Shown: positions 1 through 5,938, counted from the first letter of the stretch. The stretch is 8,380 nucleotides of DNA from Rhodospirillaceae bacterium (GCA_002700865.1 PAFB01000074.1:1-8380), one strand, 5' to 3'. A program made the numbers and translations. The notes: generated from the sequence alone by a model not told the origin.

Positions 1-378
1 GCCTGTGGTAGAGCCAACCTTGATCCCACGCCGATTCAATTCAGCCAGCATATCCAAAGCACCGGGGACAAGGTCAGCGTGGCGCGCTGCGACTTGAGCA
101 TTGATAGGCTCAAAGCGGGCAAGGATCGCGTCAACATCGCTGCTCCCCGGCGGCGCCCCGTTCACCTGCTCCCAAACCTCAGCGATGCGAGGTTGATGGA
201 TCATGATATCGATGTGATCCCGCTTTGGCAGGCCCATCGGGCCGCGGGCTTCTTCCAGCGTTACCGACACGCCAAAGGCCTCGAACGCTGCGACAAAGGA
301 CTGCATGGGTGCAAAGCTGCCGAAATCCACCATGGTTCCGGCCCAGTCGAAGACAACGGCGCGTACTTCCGAAATCAT
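1..378 (-). CDS. phnX: Phosphonoacetaldehyde hydrolase (phosphonatase), N-terminal 126 codons, cut by window edge
   Basis: HAD-superfamily enzyme that cleaves the C-P bond of phosphonoacetaldehyde to acetaldehyde and phosphate, the second step of 2-aminoethylphosphonate breakdown after the PhnW transaminase; cytosolic. My translation of the reverse strand starts MISEVRAVVFDWAGT. Asp11 of the DWAGT motif is the nucleophile, with Ala where most HAD enzymes have a second Asp, as is typical of PhnX. The cap-domain motif PMGLPKRDH (47-55) carries Lys52, matching the Schiff-base lysine of the Bacillus cereus enzyme. The frame is still open at position 1 (last residues GSTTG, a HAD motif II region), so about half the protein is missing. 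The start ATG overlaps the stop of the upstream acyl-CoA synthetase as ATGA (375-378), which implies translational coupling. No PhnW or phosphonate transporter is visible; they could lie to the left. Family assignment is firm; the in vivo substrate in this operon is inferred. Confidence 0.9.
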   Translation of the reverse strand, partial: MISEVRAVVFDWAGTMVDFGSFAPMQSFVAAFEAFGVSVTLEEARGPMGLPKRDHIDIMIHQPRIAEVWEQVNGAPPGSSDVDAILARFEPINAQVAARHADLVPGALDMLAELNRRGIKVGSTTG

Positions 379-2045
379 GACCTGCCCCAGCTGTGCTGCG
401 TCAGTGCTTTGGCTTGCTCGCGCAGGCGGAATTTCTGCACTTTGCCAGTCGATGTTCGGGCGATGGTGGTGAACACGAAGTGGCCGGGGATTTTGTACGC
501 TGCCAGCCGCTCTCGACACCACTGGCGCAGGGCCTCCGGCTCAGGCTCCGCCTGTCCGGCGACCAGTTCGATAAAGGCACAGGGGGTCTCGCCCCACTTT
601 TCATGCGGCATGGCAACGACAGCGGCGGCTTCGACAGCCGGGTGCTGATACAGCGCATCCTCAACTTCAATCGACGATATATTCTCCCCGCCCGAAATGA
701 TGATGTCCTTGGAGCGGTCTTTGAGCTGGATGTAACCATCCGGATGCACAACCCCGAGATCGCCGGAGTGAAACCATCCCCCGGCAAAGGCTTTTTCCGT
801 GGCTGAAGGATTTCGGAAGTAGCCTTTCATGACCACATTGCCGCGAAACATCACCTCCCCCATGCTCTCGCCATCACGGGGCACTGGCTCCATGGTGTCT
901 GGGTCGAGGACGTCGAGCTGCTCCAGCGGCAGATACCGGACCCCCTGGCGCGACTTTAGCGCGGCCTGTGCAGGGGCGGATAAGTCTGACCACGGCTGGT
1001 GCCAATCGTTGACCACGGCCGGGCCATAGGTTTCGGTAAGCCCATAGAGATGGGTCACGTCAAAGCCCGCAGCATTCATGTCGGCCAGCACGGTTTCCGG
1101 CGGCGGTGCGGCGGCGGTGAAAAACTGCACGGTTTGGGCCAGCGGGCGCTTTACCGTCTCGGGCGCAGAAATCAGCAGCGACATGACGATAGGCGCGCCG
1201 CACAAGTGCGTGACGGCTTCATCGGCCAGCGCCTGCCAAATCGGCTCTGCCCGCACTTGGCGCAGGCACACATGGGTGCCGATGATCGCAGACAGGGTCC
1301 AGGGGAAGCACCAGCCGTTGCAATGAAACATCGGCAAGGTCCACAAATAGACCGCATGCTTAGCCATGGAGGTCGTCAGCGCGTTCCCCTGTGCCAACAA
1401 GGAAGCCCCACGGTGGTGATACACCACGCCCTTCGGGTCGCCTGTGGTGCCGGACGTGTAGTTGATGGTGATCGCATCCCACTCGTCCTGCGGCATCAGC
1501 CACGCGTATTCAGGGTCGCCCTCGCTCAGCAAAGCCTCATAGTCCAGCGCATCTGCGCTGGCGGCATCGTCGGCTTGGAGCTCTGTGAATTCTGGGTCGT
1601 CGTACTGGATCAGCACCGGTTGAACCTGCGCCAGCGCCAGCGCCTGACGGGCCAGCGGCATAAACTCGCGGTCAACGATCAGGACTTTGGACTGCGCGTG
1701 ATCAAGCTGAAAGGCGACAACGGCGGCATCGAGCCGGGTGTTGATCGAATGCAGCACCCCGGCGCACATGGGCACGCCATAATGGCATTCGAGCATGGCC
1801 GGGGTATTGGCGAGAATGACGGACACCGTATCGCCGCGACCGATCCCAAAACGCGTCGAAAGCGCCGAGCCCAGTTGCCGGGCACGGCGGTAAAAATCTG
1901 CATAGGACCGCCGCAGCGAGCCATGGATGATGGCAGGGTGCTCAGGGAACACAGTCGCAGCACGTTCGAGGAAGGTCAGTGGCGTCAGAGGCTGGAAGTT
2001 GGCCGGGTTTCGATCCAAGCCGGTCTCATAGAAATTCTCTGCCAT
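375..2045 (-). CDS. Acyl-CoA synthetase, AMP-forming (PRK08162 / plant AAE-like type)
   Basis: ANL-superfamily ligase: activates a carboxylic acid with ATP to an acyl-adenylate, then transfers it to CoA. From the chosen start it has 556 residues, the normal length for the family, and begins MAENFYETGLDRNPANF, a usual family N-terminus. The ATP-grasping motif YTSGTTGDPKG is at 196-206, followed by MFHCNGWCFPWT, the YGLTETYGP adenine-binding motif, GWFHSGDLG, the hinge KDRSKDIIISGGENISS, and near the end TSTGKVQKF with the C-terminal catalytic Lys535. All core motifs are intact. A longer ATG at 2066 would add seven residues (MEGFLIS) and overlap the crotonase gene by 16 nt; I prefer 2045 because it matches homologues and sits 5 nt after the crotonase stop, with an AAGGA about 12 nt upstream. 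Homologues are often annotated as short/medium-chain or methylmercaptopropionate-CoA ligases, but the substrate cannot be read from sequence. It sits between a crotonase and phnX. Confidence 0.92.
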   Translation of the reverse strand: MAENFYETGLDRNPANFQPLTPLTFLERAATVFPEHPAIIHGSLRRSYADFYRRARQLGSALSTRFGIGRGDTVSVILANTPAMLECHYGVPMCAGVLHSINTRLDAAVVAFQLDHAQSKVLIVDREFMPLARQALALAQVQPVLIQYDDPEFTELQADDAASADALDYEALLSEGDPEYAWLMPQDEWDAITINYTSGTTGDPKGVVYHHRGASLLAQGNALTTSMAKHAVYLWTLPMFHCNGWCFPWTLSAIIGTHVCLRQVRAEPIWQALADEAVTHLCGAPIVMSLLISAPETVKRPLAQTVQFFTAAAPPPETVLADMNAAGFDVTHLYGLTETYGPAVVNDWHQPWSDLSAPAQAALKSRQGVRYLPLEQLDVLDPDTMEPVPRDGESMGEVMFRGNVVMKGYFRNPSATEKAFAGGWFHSGDLGVVHPDGYIQLKDRSKDIIISGGENISSIEVEDALYQHPAVEAAAVVAMPHEKWGETPCAFIELVAGQAEPEPEALRQWCRERLAAYKIPGHFVFTTIARTSTGKVQKFRLREQAKALTQHSWGRS

Positions 2046-2050
2046 ACTGA

Positions 2051-2854
2051 TCAGGAATCCTTCCATTCAGGGGAACGCTTTTCCAGAAAAGCACCAATAC
2101 CCTCTTCCGCGTCGTGGGCGAGCATGTTTTCGACCATAACGCGGGAGGCGTAGGTGTAAGCCTCGCCCAGTGTCATCTCGGCCTGTTCATAAAATGCGCG
2201 CTTGCCCACGGCCAGTGTGTAGGTCGACTTGGTCGCAATTTGCGCGGCGAGTTGGTCAGTAGCTGAGCGCAAGTCAGCTTCGGCAACGACACGATTGACC
2301 AGCCCCATTTCCTCGGCCCGTGCAGCAGGGATTAAGTCACCGGTCAACAACATCTCCATGGCGTGTTTGGAAGACACGTTGCGGGAAATGGCGACCATGG
2401 GGGTGGAGCAGAACAGGCCGATGTTGACGCCGGGTGTGTTGAACAGTGCGCCTTCGCTGGCGATGGCCATGTCGCAGCTCGCCACCAACTGACACCCCGC
2501 TGCCGCCGCAACCCCGCCGACTTCGGCAATAACAGGTTTGGGACAAGTTACGACGGCCTGCATGACTGTCGAACAAATACCCATCATCTTGGCAAAATAG
2601 GCCCGCCCCCGGTCCGGAGCCTCGCGCTCGGCGGTCATTTCACGCAGATCGTGGCCTGCGGAAAAGGCCGGGCCGTTGGCACCAAGGATCACCACCCGCA
2701 CCGCAGGATTCTCCCCAGCGTCCAGAATGGCAGTATGCAGAGCCGCAAGCATGGCCTCGGAAAGCGGGTTGCGACGCCTTGGGTCGTTCAGGGTTAGGCG
2801 CAGAACGCCGCGTGCATCCAGTTCGTGCAATAGCACGTCGTCGGTTGTCGCCAT
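2051..2854 (-). CDS. Enoyl-CoA hydratase/isomerase-family protein, ECHDC3-like, lacking both canonical catalytic Glu
   Basis: Crotonase-fold protein of 267 residues, the usual family length. Oxyanion-hole elements are recognisable at FSAGHDL (64-70) and AAAGC (117-121). The motifs AAAGCQLVASCD and TPGVNIGLFCST resemble mammalian ECHDC3 rather than classical hydratases. Aligned by eye to rat mitochondrial hydratase, the two catalytic glutamates (Glu144 and Glu164) correspond to Gln122 and Gly142 here, so ordinary water addition to an enoyl-CoA is doubtful. It may perform another oxyanion-hole reaction on a CoA thioester (hydrolysis, isomerisation, decarboxylation) or use a different acid/base. 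The start ATG at 2854 follows a purine-rich GGGAGGGG. The acyl-CoA synthetase follows 5 nt after its stop, so the pair is almost certainly co-transcribed. The fold is certain; the reaction is unknown. Confidence 0.88.
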   Translation of the reverse strand: MATTDDVLLHELDARGVLRLTLNDPRRRNPLSEAMLAALHTAILDAGENPAVRVVILGANGPAFSAGHDLREMTAEREAPDRGRAYFAKMMGICSTVMQAVVTCPKPVIAEVGGVAAAAGCQLVASCDMAIASEGALFNTPGVNIGLFCSTPMVAISRNVSSKHAMEMLLTGDLIPAARAEEMGLVNRVVAEADLRSATDQLAAQIATKSTYTLAVGKRAFYEQAEMTLGEAYTYASRVMVENMLAHDAEEGIGAFLEKRSPEWKDS

Positions 2855-2930
2855 GGGTCAATCCCCTCCCCGCTCTCTCTGGGCATCATGGCCCCGGTTT
2901 GGTCTCACGCACCGGAAGCCTCTGAGGTGG

Positions 2931-4088
2931 TCAGCCCGACGCGATCTTTTTCTTAGGATCAAAAAAGGGCCGGTCCACCACTGTTGCCTGTACCTTACCC
3001 TGCAGCATGGCAACTTCAAGCTTAGTCCCGACATCGCTGTGCCCGTTCGACACCATGGCGAGGGCGATATTCTGCTGCAAGCGCGGGCTGTAGACTGCTG
3101 AAGTAACCTTCCCAACCGGGCTCTGCGCACCGGTCCCGGTCCCACCAAACACCGGCCAAAAGGTCGTATTGGGTCCTTTGAGCGGTTCAGCCTCGATGAC
3201 AAGCCCAACCTGCCGACGCGACACGCCCTCTGCCCGGATGCGTTGTAAGGCGGCTTTGCCAATGAAGGCAGCATCCATATCAATGTTCAGCAATCGGTCC
3301 AGACCCAGCTCGAAGGGGTTGGTGTTGATATCGGCATCGGCGTGATAAGACAGCATACCGCCTTCGATCCGGCGGATTGAGGATGTGTGACCGGGCTTGA
3401 GGCCAAAGGGCGCGCCGGCGGCCATGATTGCCTCCCACAGCTCGCCGCCACGACTGCCATCCTGCAGATAGATTTCGTACCCCAGCTCACTCGACCACCC
3501 CGTCCGCGAAACCACAAGCGGCATGCCGTTGAGTTCGAGGTGACGCAGCCAGTAATACCGAAGATCCGCAATATCTTCGCCGAACAGCACTTTCATGATT
3601 TCCAGAGACTGGGGCCCCTGAAGTTGCAAGGGGGAGACGTCGGGTTCATGGATGCTGACATCCATGCCCGAATGCACAGCCACGCCCTGCGCCCACAGCA
3701 AAATATCGCTGTCAGCCAAGGAGATCCAAAACCGGTTTTCCTCCAGCCGCAACAGCACAGGATCGTTCAGAATACCGCCCTGCTCATTGGTGATCAGGAT
3801 GTACTTGCACTGTCCAACGGATAGCTTTGACAGGTCGCGTGGAGTCAGCATCTGCACAAAGCGCGCGGCGTCTGGCCCCGAAATTTCCACCTGCCGTTCA
3901 ACCGCAACGTCGCAGAGAATGGCGTCATTCACGAGGTTCCAGAAATTCTGCTCCGGGTCGCCAAAATCGCGCGGAATGTACATGTGGTTATAGACCGAAA
4001 AGCCTTTGGCCCCCCATTTTACGGTCGCATCAAAAAAAGGGGATTTGCGAATTTGGGTGCCGAAGCCGAAATCGTCAGGTTGGCTCAT
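2931..4088 (-). CDS. DmdA-like aminomethyltransferase-family protein (GcvT fold, probable THF-dependent demethylase)
   Basis: A 385-residue protein of the glycine-cleavage T / DMSP demethylase superfamily, which moves a methyl or methylene group from an N- or S-methylated substrate to tetrahydrofolate. It resembles DmdA more than GcvT. Matching elements are YNHM (33-36), ERQV (64-67), RDLSK (84-88), GQC (92-94), GGILNDP (104-110), ISLADSD (122-128) and SRTGWSSELGYEIY (194-207). It departs from DMSP demethylases such as those of Pelagibacter and Ruegeria after IEGGMLSY, where their GND is replaced by HADADINTNPFELGLD, and it has a Lys-rich tail (PKKKIASG). I therefore call it a DmdA paralogue with unknown methyl donor. 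The start ATG at 4088 is preceded by AGAGAG 8 nt upstream. No signal peptide; cytosolic. It is 76 nt upstream of the crotonase and probably leads that operon. Confidence 0.85.
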   Translation of the reverse strand: MSQPDDFGFGTQIRKSPFFDATVKWGAKGFSVYNHMYIPRDFGDPEQNFWNLVNDAILCDVAVERQVEISGPDAARFVQMLTPRDLSKLSVGQCKYILITNEQGGILNDPVLLRLEENRFWISLADSDILLWAQGVAVHSGMDVSIHEPDVSPLQLQGPQSLEIMKVLFGEDIADLRYYWLRHLELNGMPLVVSRTGWSSELGYEIYLQDGSRGGELWEAIMAAGAPFGLKPGHTSSIRRIEGGMLSYHADADINTNPFELGLDRLLNIDMDAAFIGKAALQRIRAEGVSRRQVGLVIEAEPLKGPNTTFWPVFGGTGTGAQSPVGKVTSAVYSPRLQQNIALAMVSNGHSDVGTKLEVAMLQGKVQATVVDRPFFDPKKKIASG

Positions 4089-4184
4089 TTAAGGTACTCT
4101 CTCTGGCCGTCATATCGAACTGCTCTAGAGATCGACTGAAATGAGGCAAAGTCGAGGGCGGTATGCTGCATTTTCGAAATCTGG

Positions 4185-4337
4185 CTAATGGCGGGCTTTA
4201 GTCTTGCCGCGCTCGCGTCGGCAACGCTCGGAGCAATAGACAACATCCTCCCAATGCCGCTGCCACTTTTTGCGCCACGAAAACGGGCGCTGGCATACCG
4301 GACAGGTCTTGGAGGGAAGGTCAGATTTCTTGCGCAT
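4185..4337 (-). CDS. DUF2256 small zinc-ribbon-like protein
   Basis: A 50-residue protein missed by usual length cut-offs. Reverse-strand translation begins MRKKSDLPSKTCPVC and ends in a basic tail before TAG. It contains CPVC (Cys12, Cys15), the aromatic/basic stretch RPFSWRKKWQRHW (17-29) and YCSERC (Cys35, Cys39), a C-X2-C / C-X3-C layout expected to bind one zinc. This matches my memory of the DUF2256 family (KSDLP-KTCPVC-RPF-WRKKW...YCSERCRR) almost throughout. The function is unknown; the high Lys/Arg content would suit nucleic-acid binding, which is inference. It lies 96 nt upstream of the DmdA-like gene on the same strand and is divergent from the XRE regulator. No clear ribosome binding site precedes the ATG. 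Confidence 0.9.
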   Translation of the reverse strand: MRKKSDLPSKTCPVCQRPFSWRKKWQRHWEDVVYCSERCRRERGKTKARH

Positions 4338-4386
4338 ACAGTGAAAATGGTGCTCAGCGGGCGCAGGTCCATCCCAACAATGAGAC

Positions 4387-4421
4387 CCAAATGCGCCCTT
4401 GTCACAAATTTACCAAATGCG
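4387..4421. repeat. Direct repeat CCAAATGCG x2 in the divergent promoter region
   Basis: CCAAATGCG occurs at 4387-4395 and again at 4413-4421, a centre-to-centre distance of 26 bp, just upstream of the -35 box of the XRE promoter and within the region that should also hold the DUF2256 promoter. A related TTTGCGAC lies at 4436-4442. Tandem sites on about the same helix face would suit a dimeric regulator, possibly the XRE protein itself. Weak evidence: a 9-bp match can arise by chance. Confidence 0.3.
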
Positions 4422-4427
4422 ACGCAC

Positions 4428-4455
4428 TTGCTTTTTTGCGACACTCGGGTATAGT
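4428..4455 (+). promoter_or_regulatory. Sigma-70-type promoter for the XRE gene, apparently leaderless
   Basis: TTGCTT (4428-4433) and TATAGT (4450-4455) are separated by 16 nt and closely match the housekeeping -35 and -10 boxes. A start site about 7 nt past the -10 falls at 4462-4463, which is the A of the XRE start codon. No ribosome binding site exists in the few bases between, so the transcript is predicted to be leaderless. Prediction from sequence only. Confidence 0.55.
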
Positions 4456-4462
4456 CCAGCCC

Positions 4463-4807
4463 ATGCTTGAAAAGGAAAAATTGTTTTCGTTGGGCGAGCG
4501 TATCTCCGATGCGCGCGTCTGTAGCAATCTCACCACAGCACAACTTTCACGCCGCCTGGGCGTGCGCACAGGCACACTTTCGTCCTGGCAAAACAACACT
4601 CTTCAGCCGCGCGCTAATCGCCTGACAATGCTCGCCGGTGTACTCGGCTTCAGCCCTGCCTGGCTGCTGGGTGGCAAAGGTGCGGGCCCCTATCGGTCTG
4701 CAAACGGTTTGGAAGACTGCTGCGCTGAAAAGGCGCTCAGAAGGCCGTTTAGGGCCTTAAATTGGGGATTTTGTCCCCTCCCTTCAAAAAATCTGGCTCG
4801 GATGTAA
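4463..4807 (+). CDS. XRE-family helix-turn-helix regulator with atypical C-terminus
   Basis: DNA-binding protein of 114 residues. Residues 10-70 form a Cro/CI-type helix-turn-helix: LGERISDAR (helix 1), TTAQLSRRLGV (helix 2), RTGTLSSWQN (recognition helix region), PRANRLTMLAGVLGFSPAWLL. It resembles small alphaproteobacterial XRE regulators beginning LFSLGERI-DAR. After GKGAGP (72-76), homologues I remember carry an acidic or coiled-coil tail; here the remaining ~38 residues are Cys/Trp/Arg/Pro-rich and the DNA holds two hairpins, so the tail may be read-through into once non-coding sequence. A longer frame reaches back to 4391, but the ATG at 4463 begins the conserved part and lies directly downstream of a good -10 box. 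Targets are unknown; the divergent minus-strand genes and the downstream hydrolase are the obvious candidates. Confidence 0.8.
   Translation: MLEKEKLFSLGERISDARVCSNLTTAQLSRRLGVRTGTLSSWQNNTLQPRANRLTMLAGVLGFSPAWLLGGKGAGPYRSANGLEDCCAEKALRRPFRALNWGFCPLPSKNLARM
4741..4778 (+). other. Two short hairpins inside the 3' part of the XRE reading frame
   Basis: AAGGCC (4741-4746) pairs perfectly with GGCCTT (4753-4758) around a 6-nt loop, and GGGGA (4764-4768) pairs with TCCCC (4774-4778) around TTTTG. Neither is followed by a T run on either strand, so they are not classical intrinsic terminators. They lie where the XRE protein no longer resembles its family. Confidence 0.45.
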
Positions 4808-4817
4808 ACGCTTGGCG

Positions 4818-4848
4818 GGGGTTTCTGTGTAACGACCACAGGAACCCC
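4818..4848 (+). other. Strong 12-bp-stem hairpin between XRE gene and hydrolase
   Basis: GGGGTTTCTGTG (4818-4829) pairs with CACAGGAACCCC (4837-4848): eleven Watson-Crick pairs plus one G-U, with a 7-nt TAACGAC loop. It begins 11 nt after the XRE stop and ends 7 nt before the hydrolase ribosome binding site. No U tract follows on either strand. It could be an operator for a dimeric repressor, an mRNA processing or stability element, or a factor-assisted transcription stop for the XRE transcript. Confidence 0.6.
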
Positions 4849-4855
4849 TAGAACC

Positions 4856-4861
4856 AAGGAG
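4856..4861 (+). promoter_or_regulatory. Ribosome binding site AAGGAG of the hydrolase
   Basis: Near-perfect Shine-Dalgarno sequence 7 nt before the ATG at 4869; it fixes the start that keeps the signal peptide. It is the strongest ribosome binding site in the window. Confidence 0.8.
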
Positions 4862-4868
4862 CCGCTCT

Positions 4869-5921
4869 ATGCCTTCGCACAATCAAGCCCGCAAAACACC
4901 GTCGATTGCCCTGCTCCCCGCCATTATTGGGCTAGCCGGTTATGTCAGTTTCGCGACCAGCGCCAACAGTGCGCCCGGCGATGCAATCGATGCCCTATTC
5001 TCCCCACCAACCGCCACCGAGCGACGCGCCGTTCTGGACGACTGGGCCAGCCGCTCCGCGCGGGTGCAGGGCTGGCGCGTCGAGGAAAGCGTACGCGATG
5101 ACGGCTTCCGAATGGACATTGTCAGCCACCAGCTCGATGGCAATCGCCACTATGCCGCCGTGCGGATGCCTGAAGACTATCGCTCCGGACAATCCGCACC
5201 GATCCTCGTGCTCAATCATGGCGGATGGGAAGGCGTGGATGCCGATTGGGCTTTTCATGTCGCGGATGATTGTCTCGCGGATTTCTTCGTCCTTGTCCCC
5301 AGCTTTCGCGGCGAGGCGTTACGGACTCAGCGGCGGACCTACCAGAGTTCCGGCGCTCAAAGCCTGATTGACCGCGACGTCGATGACACCATGGCCCTGA
5401 TCAGCGGCGTGATCGCCAATTATGCCGGCGCGCAGGGCGACGATGTTAGCGCTTGGGGGTATTCGCGCGGAGGCGGAACATCGCTGATACTGGGCATTCG
5501 CGACCCCCGTGTTGATCGCGTGGTCAACGTCTTTGGCCCCACCGATGTCCTGACTGCACCCCACATGGCAGGCCGTGTGCGGGATACACTCCGGGGCGAG
5601 GACTATGGTCCTTTCTACGGCTTTCCCGCGGGTTGGACACAGGCATATCTGGACGGCGAGATGAGCTACAAAGCGTTGCGGCACAAGCTGCTGTCCGGTT
5701 CAGCTCTGCATTTCGCTGACCTGTTGCCTGAGCGCGTGCAAACCCACCACGGCGCACGGGATACTATCGTTCCAGTCAGAAACGCCCGCGCCCTTGACCG
5801 CGCCTTGAATGAGCGCGGCGACAGGGTCGAAAGCACCTACTTTGAGTACCGCTTTGGCGGACACGGTGAGTTGCGCGGGCTGGATCGGCGCGCGGTCAGG
5901 ATGCTGTGTACGGACCGTTGA
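4869..5921 (+). CDS. Exported alpha/beta hydrolase, S9/prolyl-oligopeptidase-like
   Basis: A 350-residue serine hydrolase, probably periplasmic or secreted. The N-terminus has basic residues (R8, K9), a hydrophobic stretch 13-29 and small residues at 30-35 (TSANSA), typical of a Sec signal peptide cleaved near residue 32-35. The hydrolase fold shows NHGG (116-119, oxyanion-loop region), nucleophile Ser199 in GYSRGGG, Asp298 in HGARDTIVPV and His332 in GGHGEL, a complete catalytic triad. A cap-like segment lies at about 225-290. Peptidase, esterase or other hydrolytic activity cannot be separated by eye. The start is supported by AAGGAG (4856-4861) 7 nt before the ATG. It follows the XRE gene after a strong hairpin and precedes the hydroxyproline genes by 91 nt, so a role in releasing peptides or imino acids outside the cell is possible but only inferred. 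Confidence 0.85.
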   Translation: MPSHNQARKTPSIALLPAIIGLAGYVSFATSANSAPGDAIDALFSPPTATERRAVLDDWASRSARVQGWRVEESVRDDGFRMDIVSHQLDGNRHYAAVRMPEDYRSGQSAPILVLNHGGWEGVDADWAFHVADDCLADFFVLVPSFRGEALRTQRRTYQSSGAQSLIDRDVDDTMALISGVIANYAGAQGDDVSAWGYSRGGGTSLILGIRDPRVDRVVNVFGPTDVLTAPHMAGRVRDTLRGEDYGPFYGFPAGWTQAYLDGEMSYKALRHKLLSGSALHFADLLPERVQTHHGARDTIVPVRNARALDRALNERGDRVESTYFEYRFGGHGELRGLDRRAVRMLCTDR

Positions 5922-5938
5922 ACCAACACTGAGGCGCG

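Noticed and set aside
79..648. 189-codon plus-strand frame
   Set aside because: Antisense to phnX and to the end of the ligase, both with intact catalytic motifs.
2046..2066. Upstream ATG start for the acyl-CoA synthetase
   Set aside because: Homologues begin at the MAENFYETGLDRN position, and the extra seven residues overlap the crotonase gene; not fully excluded.
999..2153. 384-codon open frame on the plus strand
   Set aside because: It is antisense to the well-conserved acyl-CoA synthetase, has no family resemblance and is rich in His/Arg/Gly as expected for a mirror frame of a GC-rich gene.
2931..4088. Naming the GcvT-fold gene dmdA
   Set aside because: Core motifs match, but the segment after LSY and the C-terminus differ from proven DMSP demethylases, so the substrate is left open.
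4085..4543. 152-codon minus-strand frame over the divergent region
   Set aside because: It runs across the XRE start and promoter and out of frame with the clear DUF2256 gene; the translation has no recognisable domain.
4741..4848. Intrinsic terminators at the hairpins after the XRE domain
   Set aside because: None of the three hairpins is followed by a T run on either strand.
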